From assembly GCA_963793645.1 (NCBI GenBank), contig CAWCAW010000010.1, positions 434,001 to 498,000 on the forward strand: a DNA stretch of 64,000 nucleotides. The letters are read 5' to 3'. The notes below the pieces were generated by a model, which searched no databases, was not told where the DNA came from, and saw only the letters and a list, made by a program, of their open reading frames with translations. Positions 42,646-51,858 of the stretch are shown in pieces (within the stretch, counting starts at the first letter, position 1; the number at the start of each line of letters is the position of its first letter). Origin of the DNA: CAWCAW01 sp963793645. Lineage in GTDB: Bacteria; Actinomycetota; Acidimicrobiia; Acidimicrobiales; UBA8190. Both the position numbers and the translations under genes were made by a program.

Positions 42646-45144
42646 GTGCCCGAGGTGACACCCCCTCCCGGCCTCGATAATGAGGACGAAGCGCCCCGCC
42701 CCTCGGTGGCCGAGGCGCTGGCCGGCAAACGCATCTTCGTCACCGGAGCCACCGGCTTCTTGGGCACCGCGCTCGTCGAGCGCCTCCTACGCAGCGTTCC
42801 CGATTGCACCGTGGTCGTCTTGGTCCGCCCATCGCGACGCACCACCGCCGCCCAGCGCACCACGAAGGAGATCGTTCGCAACGACTGCTTCAATCGCTTG
42901 CGCGCCGAGCTAGGCGCGGCGTTCGACGACACGATTACGGCCCGGTTGCAATCCGTAGCCGGCGACATCAGCAAGGACGGACTCGGCCTCGACGACGACG
43001 GACGAGCCGTACTGGCCTCGTGCGACGTTGTGGTGCACTCCGCCGCCACCGTCGCCTTTGACTCCCCTCTCGACACCGCTGTCGAGGTCAACCTTCTGGG
43101 GCCGTCGCGGGTGGCGAGCGCTATCGAAGCGGTCTCCACGCAACGCATGGCCGCGGACCTCGAAGCGACACCAACCCACCTCGTGTCGGTTTCGACGGCG
43201 TACGTAGCGGGCACCCATCAAGGCTTCGCGTCCGAGACCTTGGCCACCGTTGCCATCGGCTCCGGGGCCCGCGCCCGCACCCACACCACGGTCACCACTG
43301 AGGTCGACGTCGAAGCCGAAGTGTCCTCCGCCCGCCGTCTGCGCGCCGACCTCGAGGCTGAGTCGCGTCGGCCGCAGCGCCTGAAGAAGTTCACCGACGA
43401 CGCTCGCCACGAGCTCGGCGCGGCCGGCACCCACGTAATCGCCGAGAGGGCCGAGAAGCGTCGCGACGAGTGGGTGCGCACCCAACTGGTCGACGCCGGC
43501 CGGGCCCGGGCCCAAGCCCTCGGATGGCCCGACGCCTACGCGTTCACCAAGGCGCTGGGCGAACGCGCCCTGGTCACCGGGCATCCGGATCTCGCCATCA
43601 CCGTGGTGCGGCCGTCGGTTATCGAATCAGCCCTGGCCGAGCCCGTGCCGGGATGGATCCGCGGCTTTCGCATGGCCGAGCCGATCATCATCTCCTACGG
43701 CCGAGGGCTCCTGAAGCAGTTTCCCGGCGTCCCCGAGGGAGTGGTCGACGTCATCCCCGTGGACATGGTGGTGGCCGCCATCATCGCCGTGGCGGCGTCG
43801 GGCCCCGACCCCGACGGTCCATCGGTGTACCAAGTGGCTTCCAGCGTGCGCAACCCGCTGCGCTACGGCCAGTTGGTGAAGCTGGTCCAGTCATGGTTCA
43901 CGCTGCATCCCCTTTACGACAGCGACGGGCAGCCGATCATGGTGCCCGAATGGAGTTTCCCCGGTCGAGGGCGGGTGCAGCGCCAGTTGAAGCGCGCCAC
44001 CCAGACCCTGGGTGCCGTCGAACGACTGCTCGGCTCCCTGCCGGTACGTGGAGAACGCGCCGCCTTTGGCGCCAAGGTGGAGGAGCGCCGAATCGTCGCT
44101 ACCCGGGCACTCGGCTATGTCGAGCTCTACGGCGCCTATGCAGAAACCGAAGCTCGCTTCTCGGTCGACCGGCTCATGGCGTTATGGGGTGGGCTGTCGA
44201 GCTCGGACCGGGACACCTTTTGTTTCGATCCCGCTGTCATCGACTGGGACCATTACGTCCAAGACGTCCACCTGCCGTCGATCGTGGAACACGCCCGTGT
44301 GCGTTCCACTCCGGGTCGCTCGACGATGGAAAGCCGGTCAGATCGTTCACGCCGCGCCGTGTTGGCCCCCGAGCGCCATCTGGCCGCCTTCGATTTGGAG
44401 AACACCCTCATCGCTTCCAACGTGGTGGAGTCCTACGCGTGGCTGGCCAGCCGCCACCTGCCGGTGGGTGAACGGGTGAAGTTCACGGCGCGCATCATGC
44501 GAGAGGCACCTGCCCTGCTTGCTCTCGACCGCCGCGACCGCGGCGACTTTTTGCGCAGCTTCTACCGACGCTATGAAGGGGCCCCCGTCGAGCTCTTGCG
44601 CCAGGACTCCTGGGAGCTGTTCCACCACCTGCTGCTCAACAAGTCCTTCCCGGCCGGCATGGCCCGGGTGCGCGCCCACAAAGCCCTCGGCCATCGCACG
44701 GTGTTGATCACCGGCGCCCTGGACTTCGTGGTGGAGCCGCTGCAACCACTGTTCGACGAAGTGGTGTGCGCCGCCTTGGGCGTCGATGACGATGGGCGCC
44801 TCACGGGCCGCCTCGACCGCCTGCCCCCCACCGGAGAGGCCCGCGCCCTGGTGCTGGCCGAGTACGCCGCCGCCGAAGGTCTCGATCTCGGGGAATCCGT
44901 GGCCTACGCGGATTCGACATCGGATCTCCCCCTCCTCGAATGCGTGGGCTTTCCGGTGGCGGTGAACCCCGAGCCCAAACTGGCATCGGTGGCCCGTCGC
45001 CGAGGGTGGCCCGTCGAACAATGGGACAAGGCCGGGGGCGGAGCTCAGCCCGTCTTTCCCATGGGCCCCGTGGATCCCGGGGCGTCGCCGTGGTGGGACC
45101 GCGTCGAGGTCATGCTCGACAGCCTGTCGAAGGGACGGCAATGA
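42646..45144 (+). CDS. fatty acyl-CoA reductase fused to a HAD-IB hydrolase
   Basis: An 832-residue two-domain protein. Residues 28-560 are an extended SDR acyl reductase: GATGFLG (34-40), Ser/Thr region SVSTAYVAG and catalytic Tyr 298-Lys 302 (YAFTK). It should reduce acyl-CoA or acyl-ACP to aldehyde or alcohol. Residues 575-800 are a HAD-IB hydrolase with motif I DLENT (Asp 583; the second Asp is Glu) and the late motif YADSTSDLPLLE. Glu in place of the second Asp weakens the case for phosphatase activity. First gene of a four-gene overlapping operon. Confidence 0.88.
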   Translation: MPEVTPPPGLDNEDEAPRPSVAEALAGKRIFVTGATGFLGTALVERLLRSVPDCTVVVLVRPSRRTTAAQRTTKEIVRNDCFNRLRAELGAAFDDTITARLQSVAGDISKDGLGLDDDGRAVLASCDVVVHSAATVAFDSPLDTAVEVNLLGPSRVASAIEAVSTQRMAADLEATPTHLVSVSTAYVAGTHQGFASETLATVAIGSGARARTHTTVTTEVDVEAEVSSARRLRADLEAESRRPQRLKKFTDDARHELGAAGTHVIAERAEKRRDEWVRTQLVDAGRARAQALGWPDAYAFTKALGERALVTGHPDLAITVVRPSVIESALAEPVPGWIRGFRMAEPIIISYGRGLLKQFPGVPEGVVDVIPVDMVVAAIIAVAASGPDPDGPSVYQVASSVRNPLRYGQLVKLVQSWFTLHPLYDSDGQPIMVPEWSFPGRGRVQRQLKRATQTLGAVERLLGSLPVRGERAAFGAKVEERRIVATRALGYVELYGAYAETEARFSVDRLMALWGGLSSSDRDTFCFDPAVIDWDHYVQDVHLPSIVEHARVRSTPGRSTMESRSDRSRRAVLAPERHLAAFDLENTLIASNVVESYAWLASRHLPVGERVKFTARIMREAPALLALDRRDRGDFLRSFYRRYEGAPVELLRQDSWELFHHLLLNKSFPAGMARVRAHKALGHRTVLITGALDFVVEPLQPLFDEVVCAALGVDDDGRLTGRLDRLPPTGEARALVLAEYAAAEGLDLGESVAYADSTSDLPLLECVGFPVAVNPEPKLASVARRRGWPVEQWDKAGGGAQPVFPMGPVDPGASPWWDRVEVMLDSLSKGRQ

Positions 45145-46394
45145 AGGCCTTGCTCTTCGAACGCAACCTGCCGCGTTTCGCGGCGTCTCGAGTGGCATCG
45201 GTGGTGAGCGGCTCAGGACGAGGCGCAGGCATCGGTCCACTTCGCCTCACCGATGTCGAGGAACCCGACCTCTTCAAGGGGAACTGGTATCGGGTGCGAC
45301 CCCGATTGGCGGGGATCTGTGGATCCGACCTGGCCACCTTGGACGGACGCAGCTCGCGCTACTTCGAAGACATCGTGAGCTTCCCCTTCGTCCCCGGGCA
45401 CGAGATCGTCGGTGAGATCGTCGAGGTTGCCGACGGGAACGAAGACGCTTTGGCGGTGGGCACCCGGGTCGTGGTGGAGTCGGTCCTCGGCTGCATCCCT
45501 CGCTCCATCACCCCGCCCTGCCCAGCGTGTGCCATGGGACGCAGCGGGGGATGCGAGCGGGTGGCCTTCGGGCATCTGGCTCCGGGCCTGCAGATCGGCT
45601 ATTGCAGCGACACCGGCGGTGGTTGGTCGATGTCGGGACTCGTCGCCCACGGCGTGCAGCTCCACGTGGTGCCCGACGACTTCTCCGACGAGGACGCCGT
45701 CATGGTCGAACCCACGGCATGCGCCGTGCATGCGGCGGTCGACGCCGGGGTTCGCCCCGGCGATGCCGTCGCCGTGGTGGGCGCAGGCACTCTCGGACTC
45801 ATCGTGGTGAGCGCGCTGCGCACGCTGAGCGATCCGGGCACGCTGTTGGTGGGCGCCAAGTACAGCCACCAACGACGCCTGGCCGAGGAGCTGGGCGCCG
45901 ATGTGGTGGTGAGCCCCGCCCAGCTGGCTCGGGCTGTGCGCTTTCAGGCCCGCTCGTTGGCGGTGTCGGGACATCTCACCGGCGGGGCCGACGTGGTCAT
46001 CGACTGTGTGGGATCGGCCGAGTCACTGGCCCAGTGCCTGGCCATGGTCCGTCCCCGCGGGCGGATCGTGTTGGTGGGCATGCCCGCCAAGGTGCACGTC
46101 GACCTGGCGTCGCTGTGGCACCGCGAAGTGGCGCTCGTGGGCGCCTATGCCTACGGCACCGAACAGATCGACGGACAGCTGCGGCGCACCTTCGATATCG
46201 CCATGGACGTGGTGCGCGCCGGGCGCCTCGGACAGCTGGTGTCGGCGCGCTATCCCATCGATCGTTTCGAAGAAGCACTGGCGCACGCCGGAGCGGCGGG
46301 GCGGCGGGGGGCGACCAAGATCGTCTTCGACCTCCAACCTTCTCGCCGGCGTGCACCGGACACACGAGCCGACACACAAGGAGACGCGTCATGA
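45141..46394 (+). CDS. zinc-dependent medium-chain alcohol dehydrogenase
   Basis: A 417-residue MDR enzyme. Catalytic zinc ligands Cys 60 (GICGSD) and His 87-Glu 88 (PGHE); a structural cluster lies at Cys 118, 127, 130 and 138. The NAD(P) fold has VVGAGTLGLIV near 214. It probably interconverts an alcohol and aldehyde made by the preceding reductase (inference from context). Its ATG overlaps the reductase stop (ATGA). Confidence 0.87.
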   Translation: MKALLFERNLPRFAASRVASVVSGSGRGAGIGPLRLTDVEEPDLFKGNWYRVRPRLAGICGSDLATLDGRSSRYFEDIVSFPFVPGHEIVGEIVEVADGNEDALAVGTRVVVESVLGCIPRSITPPCPACAMGRSGGCERVAFGHLAPGLQIGYCSDTGGGWSMSGLVAHGVQLHVVPDDFSDEDAVMVEPTACAVHAAVDAGVRPGDAVAVVGAGTLGLIVVSALRTLSDPGTLLVGAKYSHQRRLAEELGADVVVSPAQLARAVRFQARSLAVSGHLTGGADVVIDCVGSAESLAQCLAMVRPRGRIVLVGMPAKVHVDLASLWHREVALVGAYAYGTEQIDGQLRRTFDIAMDVVRAGRLGQLVSARYPIDRFEEALAHAGAAGRRGATKIVFDLQPSRRRAPDTRADTQGDAS

Positions 46395-47977
46395 GCCCTC
46401 GACCTGGGTTCGTCCTCGAGGTCGACCACTCCACTCCCCCGACGTTGTTCTGGCACGGCGAGGGGTATCGACTGGAGCGCCTGCCCGAAGGCAGTCGCGT
46501 GCTCTACGCCCCCGAGCCGCATGACGCCTTGGCCGACCCGTCGGCCGCCATCCGCGATGCGCTGCTACACCCGCTGGGCGACAGCGCGCCGTTGCCGTCA
46601 CTGCTGCATGCCGGCATGCGCCTGACCATCGCCTTCGACGACGTGTCACTGCCGTTGCCGCCTATGCGCCGCCCCGACATCCGTCAGCTGGTCATCGAAG
46701 AGGTCCTCGATCTCGCCGCCGCGGCGGGAGTCGATGACGTGGTGCTCATCGCCGCCTTGGCCCTGCACCGGCGCTTGACCGCAGCAGAGCTCCGCCATTG
46801 CTTGGGCGACCGCATCTACGACGCCTTTGAACCCCATGGACTCCTGCAGCAACACGACGCCGAGGACCCGAGCAACCTGATCCACCTGGGGCAGACCGAC
46901 CAAGGCGAAGACGTCGAGATCAACAAGCGCGCCGCCACCTCCGACCTGCTCATCTACGTCAACATCAACCTGGTGGCCATGGACGGGGGCCACAAGTCGG
47001 TGGCCACGGGCCTGGCCAGCTATCGCAGCCTGCGCCACCACCACAACGCCCGCACCATGCAGAACAGCCGCTCGTTCATGGACCAGCACCGCTCCGAGCT
47101 GCACTCGTCGAACTGGCGTATGGGCAAGCTCATCGCCGCCTCGGGCGTCAAGGTGTTCCAGATCGAGAGCACGCTCAACACCGACACGTTCCCCGAGCAG
47201 TTCCGCTTCCTGCAGCGCCGTGAGTGGGAATGGTCGGCTCGCGACCGGGCCGCCTTTGTGACCAGCTCCAAGGCACTCGAGCGCACGCCACCGAAGCTGG
47301 CCCGCTCCATCTTCCACTCCATCAAGTCGCCGCATCGCATGTCATCGGTGCAAGCCGGCGAGGTCGAAGCGGTGCACGCGTCCACCACCGCCCACGTCTA
47401 TGACCAACAGCTTGTCGAAGTTGACGGCCAGACCGACATCTTGACGATGGGATTGCCCTACATCTGTCCTTACAATGTCAACTCGATCATGAACCCAATA
47501 TTGGTGGCCTGTTTGGGCCTGGGCTACTTCTTCAACTTGTACCGGGGCAAGCCGTTGGTGCGCCCCGGCGGCGTGGTCATCATGAGCCACCCCACCCCGT
47601 GGGCGTTTCACCCCGGCCACCACCCGAGCTACATCGACTTCTTCGAGCAGGTCCTGGCCGACACCACCGATCCGCTCGAGGTCGGCAAGCACGAGGAGGC
47701 CTTCGCCACCGACCCGTGGTACATCCATCTGTACCGCACCGGTAACGCGTATCACGGGGTACACCCCTTCTACATGTGGTACTGGTGTGCCCACGCTCTC
47801 GACCATCTCGGTGCGGTAATCGTGGTGGGTGGAGACCGCGCCGCCGTACGCCGCCTGGGATTCAAGCCGGCGTCGTCCATGGCCGACGCCCTCGAGCTGG
47901 CCAGCGACGTGGTGGGGCCGAGCCCCTCACTCACCCACATCCACACACCGCCGCTGCTTCTGGCCGACGTGCGATGA
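46391..47977 (+). CDS. LarA-like (lactate racemase N-terminal family) protein
   Basis: A 528-residue protein of the LarA/DUF2088 superfamily. Recognisable stations: FDDVSLPLP (LarA DxTRPxP), LHRRLTAAEL (His 126), EPHG (His 149), GGHKSVATG (Lys 202, the cofactor-binding Lys position) and RHHHN (His 216-218). The FxGFSGGxK segment is shortened and one of the usual His residues is absent, so nickel-pincer cofactor use is uncertain. No LarB, LarC or LarE genes are nearby. Overlaps its neighbours by ATGA on both sides. Confidence 0.75.
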   Translation: MSPRPGFVLEVDHSTPPTLFWHGEGYRLERLPEGSRVLYAPEPHDALADPSAAIRDALLHPLGDSAPLPSLLHAGMRLTIAFDDVSLPLPPMRRPDIRQLVIEEVLDLAAAAGVDDVVLIAALALHRRLTAAELRHCLGDRIYDAFEPHGLLQQHDAEDPSNLIHLGQTDQGEDVEINKRAATSDLLIYVNINLVAMDGGHKSVATGLASYRSLRHHHNARTMQNSRSFMDQHRSELHSSNWRMGKLIAASGVKVFQIESTLNTDTFPEQFRFLQRREWEWSARDRAAFVTSSKALERTPPKLARSIFHSIKSPHRMSSVQAGEVEAVHASTTAHVYDQQLVEVDGQTDILTMGLPYICPYNVNSIMNPILVACLGLGYFFNLYRGKPLVRPGGVVIMSHPTPWAFHPGHHPSYIDFFEQVLADTTDPLEVGKHEEAFATDPWYIHLYRTGNAYHGVHPFYMWYWCAHALDHLGAVIVVGGDRAAVRRLGFKPASSMADALELASDVVGPSPSLTHIHTPPLLLADVR

Positions 47978-48897
47978 AGCTCCCCCTGGCGCCACCCGAT
48001 GCCTTTCCGTGGGCGGCACCGACGTGGCCGAACTCGGTGCATCGACCGCTTCCCGAGCGCGACCTGGGGGTCGACTACCCCACCGCTTGGTCCCGGCGCT
48101 ATCCGGCTCGACTGCTGCGCGCCATGGTGCTCGACAACGTGACTCGCCCCCTCACCCATATCGTGGCCACTCCCCGAGTACGCGGTGCCGAGATGCTCGA
48201 GTTGCTCGAGGCGCCCACCATCTTTGTGGCCAACCACACCAGCCATATGGACACACCGCTATTGCTGTCGGTGCTTCCCCTGCGCTTTCGGCACAAGGTC
48301 TTGGTGGCTGCTGCTGCCGACCACTTCTTTGACCGCCGTTGGAAAGCGCACCTGTGGTCGCTGTTGCTCGCCGGCATCCCCATCGAGCGCAAGAAGGTCA
48401 ACCGACGATCGGCCGACGTGGCCGCCACGCTCATCGGTGAAGGTTGGAGCCTCCTCATCTATCCCGAGGGCAGCCGCTCCCCCGACGGCTGGTTCCAGGA
48501 GTTCCGGGGCGGCGCCGCCTATTTGGCCAAGCGCACCGGCTGCAAAGTGGTCCCGGTGCATGTCGACGGCACGGGCCGTATTCTCGCCAAGGACGCCGAC
48601 CGGCTGCGGCGCAGCCCGACCACGGTGACCTTCGGGACACCGCTGTCGTTGCGCGAAGGCGAGGACGCCCGGCGCTTCGAGGCACGCATCGAGACCACCC
48701 TCGCCGTCATGGCCGACGAGGCCCGCTCGGATTGGTGGTCGGCACGAAAACGCGCCGCGTCGGGGACAACCCCATCGCCGCGGGGCCCGGTGGCGGCGCC
48801 GTGGCGCCGGTCGTGGGCGCTGGGCCCGTCTCCGCACGACATCGACGAAGCGGATCCCGGTCGCTGGGCGCTGACCAACGACAAGGATCGTCGCTGA
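47974..48897 (+). CDS. PlsC-type acyltransferase
   Basis: A 307-residue 1-acylglycerol-3-phosphate-type acyltransferase. Catalytic NHTSHMD (His 88, Asp 93), substrate motif YPEGSR (163-168) and GCKVVPVHVDG. The second membrane segment is LWSLLLAGIPIERK. Last gene of the operon, started by ATGA overlap. It likely acylates or esterifies the product of the upstream enzymes into a lipid (inference). Confidence 0.87.
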   Translation: MKLPLAPPDAFPWAAPTWPNSVHRPLPERDLGVDYPTAWSRRYPARLLRAMVLDNVTRPLTHIVATPRVRGAEMLELLEAPTIFVANHTSHMDTPLLLSVLPLRFRHKVLVAAAADHFFDRRWKAHLWSLLLAGIPIERKKVNRRSADVAATLIGEGWSLLIYPEGSRSPDGWFQEFRGGAAYLAKRTGCKVVPVHVDGTGRILAKDADRLRRSPTTVTFGTPLSLREGEDARRFEARIETTLAVMADEARSDWWSARKRAASGTTPSPRGPVAAPWRRSWALGPSPHDIDEADPGRWALTNDKDRR

Positions 48898-49611
48898 TCA
48901 GCCGAAGACGTTGAAGCCGTCGGGCAGTGGAGCCCGACCCGCCAGCGCGCGGATCACCTGAATGCTGCGCCCGGTGTGCTGGGCGGCCGCCGTCATGACC
49001 TGCAAGGTGAGGCGGGCGGCGGTAGCGGGCACGTCGGGATCAAGATGGCAGGCATGGGCGACATCGAGGCCGTGGACGACCAGCTCGACGGTGCGGGTGT
49101 GCAGATAGGTCGCAAAAAGGTGAGTCCCGAAGCGGCTGACGAACACCGAACCGTCCGGCGCGTCCTCGACGAGGGCGACCACGCGCGCCACGAGCTGCCC
49201 CACCGCTTCGGTAGGTGACACACCAAGATCAACGCCGGCTTGACGGCCGCGCGCCGCCACCTGAAGGTGGAGCTCCGGATTGTCATGGGTGCCGCTGAAG
49301 TATTCGCCGGCACCGTCCACCGCTTCGGCTGAACCGCCAACGATCGCAGCGGGGCGCTCGACGCCGTCGCCCGGATCGACACGGAGATACTCCTCCGTCG
49401 TGACAAGGGCCCGGCTGGAGTGGCCCACGAGCTCCCTGACGTTCCACTCACCGAGACCGGGGTCATCCCACCGTGCTGGCTCGATCTGCGCCACAAGGTC
49501 AGCGAACCAGTGCGCGGCGGCGACGAACACGGTCACGCCATCAACGTCGTACGCGGGGTGAACACCGGTAGCGTCGGGACCCTGATCGTCGGCGTTTTGA
49601 TTGTCGCTCAT
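48898..49611 (-). CDS. maleylpyruvate isomerase-family (mycothiol-dependent type) protein
   Basis: A 237-residue protein of the MDMPI/DinB-like superfamily common in mycothiol-producing actinobacteria. The N-terminal helix bundle includes WFADLVAQIEPARWDDPGLG and EWNVRELVGHSSRAL (His of the usual metal triad), and later TYLHTRTVELVVHGLDVAHA. The actual substrate is unknown. Start set at the ATG at 49611. Confidence 0.8.
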   Translation of the reverse strand: MSDNQNADDQGPDATGVHPAYDVDGVTVFVAAAHWFADLVAQIEPARWDDPGLGEWNVRELVGHSSRALVTTEEYLRVDPGDGVERPAAIVGGSAEAVDGAGEYFSGTHDNPELHLQVAARGRQAGVDLGVSPTEAVGQLVARVVALVEDAPDGSVFVSRFGTHLFATYLHTRTVELVVHGLDVAHACHLDPDVPATAARLTLQVMTAAAQHTGRSIQVIRALAGRAPLPDGFNVFG

Positions 49612-51858
49612 GCTCGTCGTAAGCGCACCAACGAAAATCGACCCGTTTCTCTGACGCCACCGCCCCACGGAATACCCAATGCGCTCGCCAGTCTCTCGGC
49701 GCGCAGTGCCGTCTCCTCGACGTCCTCCAAGGGCTCAGGAACGCTTCCCGTGGCCACAGCCAAGAGCATGTCGGCCAGGGCCGGGTTGCGAGCCAGGACC
49801 GGACCGTGCAGGTAGGTGCCGATCACGCGGCCTGCCCGGGCACCCTCGGTGGAGGCTCCGGCTCGGCCGGCACCGTTACCCACCCCGACGCGCACCGTCG
49901 CCAGCGGTGCTGCCCCCGAACCGAGCCGGGTGACCCCGGAGTGGTTCTCGAAACCCGTCAACCGTGGGATCACAAGCGGATCGACGACATCCGCGACAGG
50001 GATCGGATCAGCCACCACCTCCCCCACCGCTCGGGCACCCGTGCCCTTGGTGGTGACGATGTCCAGGAGTCCAAGGCCGTCGTGGGGCCGGCCGTCTGGC
50101 CCGGCAAAAACCTGTCCGACGATCTGGTACCCGGCGCAGACGGCTAGGACCACGGCCCCCGCCGAGACCGCCGCCGCCAGCCCGCCGTCGGCGAGGCGCT
50201 GAGCGGAACGCACCTGGGGGCCGTCCTCTCCCCCTCCCAAGCAGTACACATCGGCTGACGTCGGCAACGGGGAATCCGACGGTGCCAGGACAAGCTCGGT
50301 GAGAATGCCACGAAAGGCGGCCCGACCCGCCAGCACCACGCCGTTGCCGCCATCTCCATAGGTGCCGAGCAAGTCGGGATGAACGATCACCACCCGCAAC
50401 CTCGACGGTCCCGCCGACCTGGAGCGCCGACGAGGAGCGGTTGTGTTTGCAGCGGCACCCTTGGCATGGGCACCGTTTGCGGCGACGCCGTTTGTCGCCA
50501 CGATCGAAGGCACCGTGACCGACGGCACCGTGGTCGACGGCACCGTGGTCGACGGCACCGCACTCATGGGTGGCGCACTGGTGGGCACAGTCGAACGGAC
50601 CGGAGATGCATCGGCGCGAGCCAACCGCCGGCGCAGTTCCTGGAACGCCGTGTAATTGCCGACATACTCGACCCGCGCCGAGCCCGCCTCTCGCAGGGCA
50701 TCCAACTGATCCTCGATGGTCGTATGGGGCACGCCGGCATGGCGCAGCCGCACGGCCAAGTCACGACAACGCTCACCGGTGGCGACTACCGGGCGCGATG
50801 CCAATCGCTCGAAGGGCACGTCCCACAACCACGATGGATCGTGCCCGTCAGGTACGCGCGCGTTGATGCCGATGACCACCGGATCGCGCCCGGCCTCGAG
50901 CAGGCCCAGCAGCTCGGCCCAGCCGGCCGGGTTCTTGGCCAGAAGAAGTCGCGTCGTGATACCGGCGTAATCAACGATGGCGAAACGACCTTCGACGTCG
51001 GTAAGCGCTGCCATGGAGGCCACGGCAACTTCGAGGTCGGTGCCGAGCACTTCCGCGGTGGCCGCCGCCATGGCGGCATTGGCGCGGTTGAATCGCCCGG
51101 GGAGGGCCAGCTCCAAACGAATATGGCGGCCATCGCTCGTCACCAGCTCGTCTCCCCGCAACGTCATGTCCGGCTGGGGACGGCGAAACCCGCACTCACA
51201 CCACCAATCATCGGCGTCGAAGATGATGGCGCCGTCGCACACCGGGCACCCCACCGCGTCGGCCCGCCACATGGCGCCGGCGGCCACCCATCGACGGCGC
51301 GTGGCCTCGCCCGCCGCCCACGTCACCAACGGATCGTCGACGTTCGCCACCACGGTCGCGGCGTCGAGCCCGCTCAAGGCTCGACGCCACCGGCCCGCCA
51401 CCATGCGCACCTCGCTGACTCGGTCGAGCTGGTCGCACGACGAAATTGAGCAGCGTCACGGCTTTGGGACTAGTGGTCCTGGCCACCGTGCTCAGGTATG
51501 CCTCATCCACCTCGAGCACGGCGGTGGCGCCCGGCGCGCTGTCGGCCATGGCAGCGGCCAATCCGCCCGGAAGGTTGGCGCCCGCCGACGACGTCGCCAC
51601 TTGGCGTTGACCGCCCATGGCGCAGGCCAACAGTCGCGTGGTCGTGGTCTTGCCGTTGGTGCCACTTACCAGCGCCACTTTGCGCCCGACAGCCAAGTGG
51701 GCCAGGAGCCGGGGATCGATCAGCAGGCCGACGCGCCCGCCGATGACCGAGCCGCCACCACGGCCCAGGCGCCGGGAGGTGCCTCCCACCACCACGGCGG
51801 CTCGCGCCGCCAGCCGGGCGCTCCACGGCAACGCCGGGACGCCTTCGGCGTCGCTCAC
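49608..51858 (-). pseudogene. murT-gatD: fused MurT-GatD lipid II amidotransferase (frameshifted as sequenced)
   Basis: First part (from GTG 51858, overlapping the upstream stop as GTGA): MurT Mur-ligase with P-loop GTNGKTTTT (66-74), then after a one-base shift at about 51438-51445 the zinc ribbon CPVCDGAIIFDADDWWCECG and the MurT C-terminal domain. A roughly 60-residue Val/Pro/Ser/Thr/Ala linker joins it to GatD, a class I glutaminase-like domain with nucleophile CAGYQ and final YLHGP. Together MurT and GatD amidate the alpha-carboxyl of D-Glu in lipid II. Removing one inserted base gives LLNFSCDQLDRVSEVRMV, the normal sequence. The genes are usually separate. Confidence 0.85.
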
